Shown here: positions 8,096 to 15,479 of the stretch, one piece after another
Layout: the number at the start of each line of letters is the position of its first letter
Numbering within the stretch: the stretch's first letter is position 1
Source of the DNA: Gp13-AA77 sp036521995
GTDB taxonomy: Bacteria; Acidobacteriota; Terriglobia; UBA7540
Assembly (NCBI GenBank): GCA_036521995.1
Contig: DATDGR010000002.1
Span: 1-23,965 of the forward strand
Reading direction: 5' to 3'
Length of the DNA stretch: 23,965 nucleotides
Made by a program: the position numbers and the translations under genes
Notes under the pieces: generated by a model
The model's input: only the letters and a program-made list of their open reading frames with translations
Database searches by the model: none
Told to the model about the DNA's origin: nothing

Positions 8096-8374
8096 TCATC
8101 CAGAGGCAGATCGCCCTCGGAGAGGAACTGGTTCAGCATAAAGGCCACGGGCGGGAGTCATCATGCGCCGGGCCATCTTGACCACGCCACAGGGCGGCGC
8201 GTACATGATGATGCTCCACAGCAAGTCGATCGTCTTGGACCGCCCGCCTTCCCGCAAAGCATTCAGAGACGACCGGGACCTGCCAGCCACCGTACGCGGG
8301 CCCGTGGACTTCAGGGCGTTGCGGCGGTTGGCAGCCAGCCGCGCGGGGGTGAGGGGGACTTGCCGCCAGGACAT
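8096..8374 (-). CDS. Small ANRRNALKSTGPRT-motif protein, probably frameshifted
   Basis: A 92-residue basic protein. Residues 6-35 contain LTPARLAANRRNALKSTGPR and then AGRSRSSLNALREGGRS, a signature of a large family of small uncharacterised proteins in Acidobacteriota and Planctomycetota. It continues IIMYAPPCGVVKMARRMMTP, also family-like, then loses similarity in a short SG-ending tail. From about 8140 a second minus-strand frame stays open to a TAG at 7993-7995 with a plausible protein-like sequence, so a frameshift may have truncated it. The ATG at 8374 has AGGAG six bases upstream; the ATG at 8380 abuts that site. A promoter-like pair lies at 8400-8426. Function unknown. Confidence 0.6.
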   Translation of the reverse strand: MSWRQVPLTPARLAANRRNALKSTGPRTVAGRSRSSLNALREGGRSKTIDLLWSIIMYAPPCGVVKMARRMMTPARGLYAEPVPLRGRSASG

Positions 8375-8399
8375 GTCCATCTCCTAGTTGACGCCCCAA

Positions 8400-8426
8400 C
8401 GTATACCATACTGTTATGATTGTCAA
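8400..8426 (-). promoter_or_regulatory. Promoter-like -35/-10 for the ANRR-family gene
   Basis: On the minus strand a perfect TTGACA (8421-8426) is followed, after 15 bases, by TATACG (8400-8405). The pair lies 26 bases before the ATG at 8374. The spacer is shorter than the ideal 17 bases. The surrounding DNA is AT-richer than the neighbourhood. The stretch CTTGACAATC recurs in the PadR promoter at about 12.43 kb. Confidence 0.45.
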
Positions 8427-8745
8427 GTTGGGAATATCGTCGGCAGTGCCCTAATTTTGGGTAACAACATACGTGACTTACCATGCGCCGAGAGCTGAGA
8501 TTGACGACGGGAGAATCACCATGATACGCCCGCAAAGGAGCAGATTTACTCGCTGCATTGTGATTTGTTCTGCCGTAAAATCTTTAAGTGCGCGGCAGAA
8601 TTAAGCGAGAACCCAAGCTGACAGAAGCTTTGCTCGCCGTGCTGGAGAGTGACACTTCGCGGAGGCGCATACGGAAAAGCAACTGAATGTTCGAGAGAAA
8701 TTACCGGTCCACAGCTCAAAAGACAACCGCAATCCCGAATCTTGT
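8427..8745. other. Noncoding or decayed 5' flank of the oxidoreductase gene
   Basis: The first two thirds show nothing recognisable and are comparatively AT-rich. From 8653 the frame of the downstream oxidoreductase is open. From about 8689 it reads like the missing N-terminal part of that family (VREKLPVHSS, then NPESCVLRIDG). No ATG, GTG or TTG is in frame before 8746. Confidence 0.4.
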
Positions 8746-9192
8746 GTGCTCCGGATTGATGGGCTTGTTGATCGATGCCTGGAGCTGACCTTAGCGGACT
8801 TAGAACAGCTGCCGCAGCACGATCTGACTGAAGACTTTACCTGCCTGGAAGGTTGGACCGTTCCGAACGTCAAGTGGAGCGGCGTCCTTTTGGAAACTGC
8901 GCTTTCGCTTGCAAACCCGCTTCGGGAGGCTCACTACGTGCAAGCCAGCGCGAGTGACTTCAGCCTTCCTTTATCTCGAGATGTTGCCAATCGAGCTTTG
9001 CTTGCTATCCGGCTCGGCGGCAATGCCTTGCCTGCAGAGCACGGGGGCCCAGTACGCTTGGTGGTTCCGGATGGGCAGTGTTTCATGCAAATAAAGTGGC
9101 TCGATCATCTGGAATTGCGCACCGAAGCTGCCGCGAACACCGCCAGGGCAACAGCATTGAGCAGGTTGTCGCGCGTTCCCAAACGGTTTTAG
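8746..9192 (+). CDS. Molybdopterin-dependent oxidoreductase, sulfite-oxidase-type domain, start uncertain
   Basis: A 148-residue domain of the oxidoreductase molybdopterin-binding (SUOX/MsrP) fold. Residues DFTCLEGWTVPNVKWSGV (30-47) contain C33, the position that coordinates the molybdenum in this family. LRIDGLVDRCLELTLADLEQLP precedes it, and EHGGPVRLVVP followed by IKWLDHLEL closes the domain, as in small single-domain members. The GTG at 8746 lies inside the domain, and similarity extends in frame about 20 codons upstream without a usual start codon. The gene therefore either uses a rare codon or is decaying at the 5' end. There is no signal peptide or haem partner nearby. The reaction (sulfite, sulfoxide or other) cannot be told. 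Confidence 0.65.
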   Translation: MLRIDGLVDRCLELTLADLEQLPQHDLTEDFTCLEGWTVPNVKWSGVLLETALSLANPLREAHYVQASASDFSLPLSRDVANRALLAIRLGGNALPAEHGGPVRLVVPDGQCFMQIKWLDHLELRTEAAANTARATALSRLSRVPKRF

Positions 9193-9325
9193 ACCTTCAA
9201 GTCTCGGAACCCGAAGCCTCGCGGTCAACAGCTCCGTCAGAGACGCCGAGTATGGCGCCGCTTGCTGGCTGTCTCCAGACAGGCAATCCGTGCTTGAGAC
9301 GCGGCCAGCGATCGCCCCCCGAAGC

Positions 9326-12037
9326 CTATTCGTACCGCAGCGCCACCATGGGGTCGACCTTAGTGGCCCGGCGCGCAGGAAGGTATCCCGCCAGCAGCGC
9401 CACAACCGAGAGCAGAGCGACCGCTGCGATCATGGTCACAACATCGCGCGGGCCGAGCCCAAACAGCATCTGCTGGAGCAAACGTGTGGCGGCCAGTGAA
9501 ATGCCGACTCCCACCACCGCACCGCCCGCGAGAACGGCCATCACATCGCGCATCACCAGCCGCAGAATCGAGCCCCGCTGGGCCCCAAGGGCCATGCGCA
9601 CGCCGAATTCCGTCTGCCGCCGGTTGACCAGGTAGCTGAGCGTGCCGTAAAGGCCGACCATCGCCAGCAGCAGCGCCAAAGCGCCGAAGAAGCCCGACAA
9701 CAGGGCCAGTAAGCGCTCCTGGACCATCGAGTCGTTTGCCAGCTCGACCAGAGTGTGAAATTCGAGCGGAATCTCTTTATTCACTGAGGCCACGGCGGCC
9801 TGAACCGGGCGGGCCAGGGCCGAGGGTGGCATCCCTGTGCGCAGCTCAAAGGTCTCTGCCTCGGCATGCTCGGCGACCTGGGTTGCGGGGAAGAAGGCGG
9901 TGGGATGAATGTCCTCGCGGAGCGACGCGTACTTGGCGTCTTTGATGATTCCCACCACCTCGATCGGGGGGCCCTGCTTCCCGGCGACGTCGTCGATACG
10001 GAATGTCTTGCCGATGGGATTCAGACCGGGAAAGAACCTGTGCGCCAGGGTCCGGTTGACGACTGCGACGGCAGGCGAAGTCTTGGTATCCCCAGTGTTG
10101 AACTCGCGCCCGGCCAACAGCGTCATTCGGAGCGCATCAAAGAATCCCGGCGAAACGTAGTTGAACCACGTCAGCGCATCGTCGCCAGTCACTGCTTTCG
10201 ACCATTCCGTGTGAATGGTATTGTTCCAGGTTCCGCCGCTGAGTGGCGTCATCACCGAGCGGCCGACCGAGGTCACGCCGGGCAGGGCGGTCAGCCGGCT
10301 CTCGATCTGCTCGTAAGTAACGAGCTGTTCGTCCGGCGGAATTTTGGCTGTTTTGAGATCGGCGCCCACCAACAGGACGTTGTTGCGGTCGAAGCCGATA
10401 TCGACGGTCGCGAGCTTGGCGAAGCTGCGCAGCAGCAGGCCGGCGGCTACGAGCAGAACCAGCGAGAGCGCCACCTGGGAGGCCACAATCCACTTGCGGG
10501 AGTGGAAGCGCGTGCGGTGCTCGTTCTCGATCGCCTGGCTGCCTTTCATGGCCGAAGTCAACGATACGCGCGTAGAGCGGAGCGCGGGCAGCAGGCCAAA
10601 CAGAATGGCCGTGAGTGCTGCAATTGCGGCTGTGAACCCGAGTACACGACCGTCGAACGAGAGGTCAAGGAAGACGGCGTTCCGGGCGGTCGAGATGAAA
10701 CGGACCAGCAGGGCGATGCCCCAGCGCGCGAAGAGGATTCCCAAAAGCGCTCCGCCTGATGAGAGCAGAAGGCACTCCGTAAGCAACTGCCGAATTAGAC
10801 GCAGGCGGCTTGCGCCCAGGGCCTGCCGCACCGCGATCTCCTTGTGTCGGGCTGCCGCGCGCGCTAGCATGAGGCTCGCGATGTTAGCGCAGGCAATGAG
10901 CAGCACGAGCCCCACAACGCCCATCAGAACCTGCAGGGGTTGGTCGAACTGCCGCCGCAGCGAGGAAATACCCGTGGCCGCAGAATCTGCCACCAGGGTT
11001 TGTTTGATAAAGTTACGCTGCCCATCCGCAGACCAATTTTGGGGTAGCGCGGCGGTGAAGATTCCCGGAGAGAGTATGCGCAGTCGAGCCGCTAGTTGGG
11101 ACCGGCTGATGCCCGGCTTAAGGCGGCCCGCCACGCTCAGCCACCACCAGGAGCGATGGTCCAGGCGCGACTCCTTGCCGTCGATGATCGCGGTTGAGCA
11201 GATCGGCGCCGCCACGTCGAACTTCTGGCCGACGTTCATGCCGAAAAAGCCGGAAGGCGCGACCCCGATCACTTCGAATGGATGGTCGTTGAGCAAGAGC
11301 ATGGTACCGATGGCGCTGTTCGCATCGCCGTAGCGGTCTTGCCAGAAGTCATAGCTCAATACAGCTACAGCCGGGCAGCCGCGCCGGTCGTCGGACGCCG
11401 CAATCAGGCGTCCCGCGGCAGGCCGCAGTCCGAGCGCGTTGAAGAATCCGCCGCTCACCCAGAGGGTGTCAGCCAGGTGCACGGCGCCGCCCTGAGCGAG
11501 ATCGAGTCTGTCGGCACCCCAGGCAAAGGCGCCGGAGAAAACGTCCTGCTGGTCGCGCACCTGTTCCCACAGGGCGTTGGTAAAGATGGGTTCAGCCTCG
11601 CCGCCCCATCGCGGATTGTACCTTCTCGAGAGCAGCAACTCGTCCGGCCTCTGGACCGGCAGCATCCGCAGCATCACGGCGTCAATGAGGCTGAAAATGG
11701 CGGTGTTGGCGCCGATGCCGAGAGCCAGGGTCAGAACCGCAACCGCCGTGAAGCCGCGATTCTTGCGGAGCATGCGCACGGCGTAACGCAGATCCTGCCA
11801 GACGGCCTCCAGGGTGGATTCCCAGCCGGCCGCGCGGATGCCTTCCTTCACGGCCTCCATGCTGCCCATCTCCACCCGCGCCGCCCGCAGCGCTTCCTCA
11901 GGGTTCATGCCCAGGCGCACCTTTTCCTTCACCGCCGCTTCCAGGTAATCGCGGAGCTCCGCGTCCATCTCCCGCTCTGCCTGCTTTTTCCGGAATAGAG
12001 TTCTCAGCCCGTCCGCAAGATTTCGCAGCAGCCACAT
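9326..12037 (-). CDS. ADOP-type MacB/FtsX permease (acidobacterial duplicated orphan permease)
   Basis: A 903-residue inner-membrane protein with duplicated MacB periplasmic-core plus FtsX modules, a family abundant in Acidobacteriota and usually without its own ATPase. The order is an N-terminal helical prefix (MWLLRNLADGLRTLFRKKQ ... GMNPEEALRAARVEMG), a first transmembrane helix with GFTAVAVLTLALGIGANTAIF, a periplasmic core, an FtsX triple helix near the middle (VLLIACANIASLMLARAAAR), then a second copy. The end is RRATKVDPMVALRYE, the standard family tail. I chose the ATG at 12037 because GGGAG sits 8 bases upstream and the protein starts at the prefix domain; a longer frame to 12205 runs into the padR gene. 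It lies 17 bases after padR, as usual for the pair. Export or envelope stress role inferred; the substrate is unknown. Confidence 0.92.
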   Translation of the reverse strand: MWLLRNLADGLRTLFRKKQAEREMDAELRDYLEAAVKEKVRLGMNPEEALRAARVEMGSMEAVKEGIRAAGWESTLEAVWQDLRYAVRMLRKNRGFTAVAVLTLALGIGANTAIFSLIDAVMLRMLPVQRPDELLLSRRYNPRWGGEAEPIFTNALWEQVRDQQDVFSGAFAWGADRLDLAQGGAVHLADTLWVSGGFFNALGLRPAAGRLIAASDDRRGCPAVAVLSYDFWQDRYGDANSAIGTMLLLNDHPFEVIGVAPSGFFGMNVGQKFDVAAPICSTAIIDGKESRLDHRSWWWLSVAGRLKPGISRSQLAARLRILSPGIFTAALPQNWSADGQRNFIKQTLVADSAATGISSLRRQFDQPLQVLMGVVGLVLLIACANIASLMLARAAARHKEIAVRQALGASRLRLIRQLLTECLLLSSGGALLGILFARWGIALLVRFISTARNAVFLDLSFDGRVLGFTAAIAALTAILFGLLPALRSTRVSLTSAMKGSQAIENEHRTRFHSRKWIVASQVALSLVLLVAAGLLLRSFAKLATVDIGFDRNNVLLVGADLKTAKIPPDEQLVTYEQIESRLTALPGVTSVGRSVMTPLSGGTWNNTIHTEWSKAVTGDDALTWFNYVSPGFFDALRMTLLAGREFNTGDTKTSPAVAVVNRTLAHRFFPGLNPIGKTFRIDDVAGKQGPPIEVVGIIKDAKYASLREDIHPTAFFPATQVAEHAEAETFELRTGMPPSALARPVQAAVASVNKEIPLEFHTLVELANDSMVQERLLALLSGFFGALALLLAMVGLYGTLSYLVNRRQTEFGVRMALGAQRGSILRLVMRDVMAVLAGGAVVGVGISLAATRLLQQMLFGLGPRDVVTMIAAVALLSVVALLAGYLPARRATKVDPMVALRYE

Positions 12038-12054
12038 TGCGATTCTCCCTGGTG

Positions 12055-12387
12055 CTAGGATGCCTCCAGAATTCTGGCAATAGCCGCGGTCTGTTTCCCC
12101 CATTCCCGGGTTTCGCTCTTGAGCTTGCTGTGGCCCCGAGCCGTGAGGAGATAATATTTCGCTCGCCGGTTGTTCTCGGTGGGTTTCCACTCCGGCTTGA
12201 TCCAACCGGCCCGCTCCAGGCGGCGAAACGCCGGGAACAACGAGCCCGGATTCACGTGGAACACCCCTTTGCTGATCTGCTCGATGCGCAGGGCGATCCC
12301 GTATCCATGCAGGGGCTCGAGGGCTAGAGTCTTCAGAATGAGCATGTCCAACGTACCTTGGACCAGACCGCTCGGCTTATCACTCAT
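12055..12387 (-). CDS. PadR-family transcriptional regulator
   Basis: A 110-residue winged-helix regulator of the short PadR type. It starts with GLVQGTLDMLILKTLALEPLHGYGIALRIEQIS (7-39). The recognition region is FHVNPGSLFPAFRRLERAGWI (43-63) and the wing is RRAKYYLLTARGHSKL (74-89); these are the usual PadR signatures. It heads a two-gene unit with the ADOP permease. In Acidobacteriota this pairing is frequent and is thought to give local control of the permease. A promoter with two CTAGAGGAGAG copies lies directly upstream, and the proximal copy also supplies the AGGAG ribosome-binding site. Autoregulation is inference. The effector is unknown. Confidence 0.93.
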   Translation of the reverse strand: MSDKPSGLVQGTLDMLILKTLALEPLHGYGIALRIEQISKGVFHVNPGSLFPAFRRLERAGWIKPEWKPTENNRRAKYYLLTARGHSKLKSETREWGKQTAAIARILEAS

Positions 12388-12392
12388 GGCGT

Positions 12393-12438
12393 CTCTCCTC
12401 TAGGTAATCAAGATATCTGCTCTCCTCTAGATTGTCAA
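12393..12438 (-). promoter_or_regulatory. padR-ADOP promoter with paired direct repeats
   Basis: On the minus strand TTGACA (12433-12438) and TATCTT (12410-12415) are separated by exactly 17 bases, a good sigma-70 pair ending 22 bases before the ATG. CTAGAGGAGAG occurs twice (12420-12430 and 12393-12403), offset by 27 bases. One copy is inside the spacer, and the other is at the expected transcription start and ribosome-binding site. The repeats could be PadR operator half-sites, which is inference. Confidence 0.6.
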
Positions 12439-12544
12439 GGGAATTGAGGCTAAGGGGGTGGGGGCGGTCACTCGCTGGGAAGGTATAGGTGCGTTTGATG
12501 GTCTTGGCAGCGCGGGGCGAGCTTATCCAATGGGGATTCGAAAC

Positions 12545-12854
12545 CTATGGGAACTCGGTCAGGCCCAGGACGTTCCCATCAGGGTCCTTGAACCAGGCTA
12601 CCTGGGCGCCGCTGGGCGATGCCCAGATTCCGCGCTCATCCTGGCCCTGGAAACCGTACTTCTCAAAGCTGACGCCTCTTTGCGCGAGACTCGCGACGGC
12701 GCTCTCGATATCTGGCACGTCCCATCCCAGAATCGTGAACGATCGCGGCTTCTTCGCTGACAAAGCGGAGTCCCAGCACCTGCTCGTAGAAAGACCTGGC
12801 GCGCTTGGGATCCGCGGTGGGCACGAAGGCCATGATCTTGCTGGAGCCTAACAT
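12545..12854 (-). pseudogene. VOC (glyoxalase/bleomycin-resistance) family pseudogene
   Basis: Two minus-strand frames together read as one VOC protein. Frame A starts at the ATG ending at 12854 and gives MAFVPTADPKRARSFYEQVLGLRFVSE (8-34), the first beta-alpha module. It then leaves the family pattern near 12750. Frame B resumes there with FTILGWDVPDIESAVASLAQ and continues through GVSFEKYGF, GIWASPSGAQVAWFKDPDGNVLGL to a stop at 12545. The strands normally between these halves, roughly 15-20 residues, are missing, so a deletion with a frameshift is the simplest reading. The metal-ligand and end motifs of the second half remain. Non-functional as a single protein. Confidence 0.7.
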
Positions 12855-12907
12855 CGAACCCCCTTCCTACCATCAAGACCCAACTCCTAACGGCGGCAAG
12901 GGCTATC

Positions 12908-13480
12908 TCACTTGCCTCGCGTTTTGGGTGGAAAGTCTCGAAATGCCTTACGCACAATCTGCTGCACCTGACGGTCAAGGTCCTTGGGCAGCTCCGTCGT
13001 ATTCTTGAAGTTCTTCCGCAGGGACGAACTCCAGACCGTCGCATTCGACTTCGGATCGACGAAGTCGAACACGATTTGTCCTTGCACCGAAAACCAGACG
13101 TTGGGCACCGACCCTGGAACGATGGTGGTGTTGAAAGGGCCCCCAAGGTCCGGTTGGCGTGCGCTGACAGGCTCACCCGCGCCGTGCTTCCCCGGCAGCG
13201 CGCCACCGTGATAACTCAGGTACAGATCAGCCGACTCTGAGGTTTCCACCAGCCCTTTCGCCTTGAGCTGCGCGTTGACGGCGCCGACGATGGATTGCTC
13301 CAACTGCTTTTCGGCATCGGGGCCCTGCCGGGTGAGCAGCTCGCGGTCCTTCCAGGCGTAGGTCTTGTAGCGCGAGAAGTCGGCGCTCCGGTCATAGTGG
13401 GTTTCTACTTTCTGGCCCCACGCGGAGCTAAGAGCGAGCCCCAGCGCCAGCCATGCTGGCAAGACGCGTTTGACGATCAT
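12908..13480 (-). CDS. Secreted DUF4136-family protein
   Basis: A 190-residue exported protein. It has a Sec signal peptide (MIVKRVLPAWLALGLALSSAWG before QKVETHYD) with no lipobox cysteine, unlike many DUF4136 lipoproteins. The mature part starts with the family hallmark DRSADFSRYKTYAWKD. It continues with LEQSIVGAVNAQLKAKGL and ADLYLSYHGGA, and ends with QGQIVFDFVDPKSNATVWSS followed by a helical LDRQVQQIVRKAFRDFPPK. Length and domain coverage are normal. It appears single-gene, flanked by the VOC pseudogene and a decayed region. DUF4136 function is unknown; an envelope location is inferred. Confidence 0.85.
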   Translation of the reverse strand: MIVKRVLPAWLALGLALSSAWGQKVETHYDRSADFSRYKTYAWKDRELLTRQGPDAEKQLEQSIVGAVNAQLKAKGLVETSESADLYLSYHGGALPGKHGAGEPVSARQPDLGGPFNTTIVPGSVPNVWFSVQGQIVFDFVDPKSNATVWSSSLRKNFKNTTELPKDLDRQVQQIVRKAFRDFPPKTRGK

Positions 13481-13562
13481 GGATCACCCTCACCCAAGAT
13501 CATGCCTCTCACAATTCCACGCCACCAGTGCGGGCTGTAAGGTCAAGACCATCTCTTTGCTC

Positions 13563-13855
13563 GTCATAGACTTAGCTCGAGCACTTCGTTCTGGAGAATT
13601 GGGCCATCTATCTTAGAATGAACATGATACGCGGCGAGGTGCGTTCTGAGTCTCCTGCGCGACTTAGAGAGCCCCCTCATTGACCGGTAAACCCTCCTGC
13701 GAACGAATCTTTCCCGGAAAATCGGGCTTATGTCCTTGTCCATCATAGGCTTACGCCTGCCAGTTCGTTCGGGAAAATCAGGTCTATCTCGCTTACCATC
13801 AATGGGATACGCCATCCAGTTCGTTTCAAGTTCTCGATTCCTCCGAGGACTCTTG
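13563..13855. repeat. Degenerate ~56-base tandem repeat tract
   Basis: Three units starting near 13685, 13741 and 13797 align with a 56-base period. They share CATCA at the unit start (seen directly at 13741 and 13797), a cagTTCGTT or related segment, and GGAAAATC(G/A)GG in the first two (13716 and 13772). Two more divergent units (from 13563 and 13622) keep CATAGA/CATGATACG and CGTTCTG with looser spacing. A period of 56 is not a multiple of 3, so this is not a coding repeat. Confidence 0.55.
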
Positions 13856-13889
13856 TGGGCTTGATCGCAGTCGCGGTGCCAGGCGCCTT

Positions 13890-14036
13890 GCGCATGAGCC
13901 GCAATGACGTCTTGACCCATCCGGCGGTGCGCAAGTCCCAAGTTTCGGGATCGAATCGGGGCACGTTCCCGAGGCGCAGAACCGGCCACTTGAGCGTCGC
14001 CGCCTGGAGGGGTGGAAGCCGGCCTTCGGCCTTCAT
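13890..14036 (-). pseudogene. N-terminal stub of a second sulfite-oxidase-type molybdopterin oxidoreductase
   Basis: From the ATG at 14036 the minus strand reads MKAEGRLPPLQAATLKWPVL and then RLGNVPRFDPETWDLRTAGWVKTSLRL. This is the characteristic opening of cytosolic sulfite-oxidase-like proteins (P-P-x-Q, PVL, P-x-F-D-P-x-T-W). After about 48 residues similarity stops, and the remaining roughly 150 residues, including the molybdenum-binding cysteine, are absent. The frame then runs into the degenerate repeat tract and ends at 13743. It is of a different subtype from the oxidoreductase at 8.7-9.2 kb. A truncated remnant is the best reading. Confidence 0.6.
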
Positions 14037-14099
14037 CTTGCCTCGAGGAGTTTGCGGTCCGAGTTGTCTGAGACAAGACCCATCGCCTCCCAGACTAAC

Positions 14100-15395
14100 T
14101 TAGCGACCGGGCGTTATGGGGAAAGCCGCGGCTCCGGTCTTCACATCGACGGCCAGCAGCCGGCCGTCGGTGTGCCAGGCGCCGCCCGTGGCCGTGAAGC
14201 CGCTCGTCAGCGGATGAGGCGGAGAGACCAGTTGAAGGGCCTGGACAGTGCCTCCGGCGACGAGGTCCGCCTCCACTTGGGCGCGCTCGTCGTCGAGGTT
14301 GGGATCCGTGGCGTGCGAGACTACGCCGGGATGAATGTCGATGCCCGTGTCATGGGTGGCGGCGCCGAGCCAGATCGGACGGCCGTCCGAGGCCCGGTCC
14401 GGCGTCTGCCACAGGCGCAGGTGGTGGCGCTTGTTGAAGGTATTCAGCACCTTCTCGAAGGCCAGGTCTTCCCTTTTTCCGTAGAGGTAGAGGTCAGAGA
14501 CCGGGGCGGCGTTATAGCCATCGTTGTTGATCACCGCCACGGCCGTGTCCAGGACGGCCTGTCCGGTGGTCCGCTTGGGCTCGCTCCAGTCCGCGGCGCG
14601 AAATGCCTGCTCGATCTCCTGCGCCGTTCCCACGAAAACCAGGTTAATGGGGTCGCCGGGCTTATTGTCCTTGCTCACGGCACGCTGGGGAGCGCCGTTC
14701 AGCAGGCTCTGGAGTGAGAGAACAAGAACCGCGGGGAGCTGAGCCGGGCCGGTCGAGGAGAAAGTCTGGCCCACGGACAATGGCTGGGTGAGCGTGAACT
14801 GCAAATCCGTACCCGCTGGGAATTCGATGGCGGTATTCACCTGGCCGATTTTTTGCTTGTCGATCTGCTTCTGGATGTCCGGGCTCATGGCGCCGAGCTT
14901 CGCTAGGGCACCGCTGAGCAGCGTCGCCGGGGCCTCGGTTTCGAGCACTCCCACCGCCGTACCGTCCGCCAGCAGGGTCTCACGCGCGTTGCTCACACCG
15001 CTGACGTGCCCCGTGATCTTGAGGCTGCCCTCCCCGGGAATGTCGATCTCGGTAAAACTCAGCAACAGCTCGGAACGCACGTCAGGGCGCGACGACTGGG
15101 CGCACTTCTCGATCTTGCCTTTCACAGTGGCGCCCACCGGAATGGCCACGCCTCCTGGAGCCGTAACCTCACGCGCCACCGTGGCCGTGACCGCCTGGCC
15201 TTCCTTTGAAGTCTTGGTGCTGACTGCCGTCTGCAGGCGGACGTAAAGGACGGTGTCCGCCGGGATCGTCACCGCGCTGCCCGGCGATTTCGGCGGTGCC
15301 TTAGCGCCGCGAGCCCAGGCTCCTTTCCCTCCGAGCGTCGCCACCAAGACCACGGCCAAGGCGACGCGGGGCCACCTTGATCCGAGGGAACGCAT
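14100..15395 (-). CDS. Exported protein with LssY C-terminal-like domain
   Basis: A 431-residue exported protein. After a signal peptide ending near GKGAWA it has a beta-rich module starting VTIPADTVLYVRLQTAVSTK (about 42-150), which is the same module as in the two BON proteins of this window. A middle part follows (SPDIQKQIDKQKIGQVNTAI). Then comes an LssY-C-like domain with INLVFVGTAQEIEQAFRAADW, KRHHLRLWQ, RPIWLGAATHDTGI and DPNLDDERAQVEADL (about 245-390). A longer frame has starts at 15413 (ATG) and 15443 (GTG). I prefer the ATG at 15395 because the signal peptide is then compact, but no start has a strong ribosome-binding site. It follows the BON gene by at most 84 bases, probably as an operon. 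Confidence 0.8.
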   Translation of the reverse strand: MRSLGSRWPRVALAVVLVATLGGKGAWARGAKAPPKSPGSAVTIPADTVLYVRLQTAVSTKTSKEGQAVTATVAREVTAPGGVAIPVGATVKGKIEKCAQSSRPDVRSELLLSFTEIDIPGEGSLKITGHVSGVSNARETLLADGTAVGVLETEAPATLLSGALAKLGAMSPDIQKQIDKQKIGQVNTAIEFPAGTDLQFTLTQPLSVGQTFSSTGPAQLPAVLVLSLQSLLNGAPQRAVSKDNKPGDPINLVFVGTAQEIEQAFRAADWSEPKRTTGQAVLDTAVAVINNDGYNAAPVSDLYLYGKREDLAFEKVLNTFNKRHHLRLWQTPDRASDGRPIWLGAATHDTGIDIHPGVVSHATDPNLDDERAQVEADLVAGGTVQALQLVSPPHPLTSGFTATGGAWHTDGRLLAVDVKTGAAAFPITPGR

Positions 15396-15479
15396 TAGAA
15401 TGTGGAGGCCCATCGCGGTATCCAGAATCAAGGGGCGGTTCACGAACCACCCAGAATTTTACATCGGTGGAGCGTCGGT

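Noticed and set aside
9866..10759. 297-codon plus-strand frame inside the ADOP permease
   Set aside because: Antisense to a complete permease with all expected motifs; the composition is typical of a shadow frame.
13563..13855. CRISPR array
   Set aside because: The units are contiguous and diverged, with no identical repeat alternating with unique spacers and no cas genes.
8653..14036. One sulfite-oxidase gene split by an inversion of the 8.7-13.9 kb segment
   Set aside because: The orientations would fit, but both fragments contain the same domain segment (DLRTAGWV... and VLRIDGLV...), and they belong to different subtypes, so they are two separate genes rather than halves of one.
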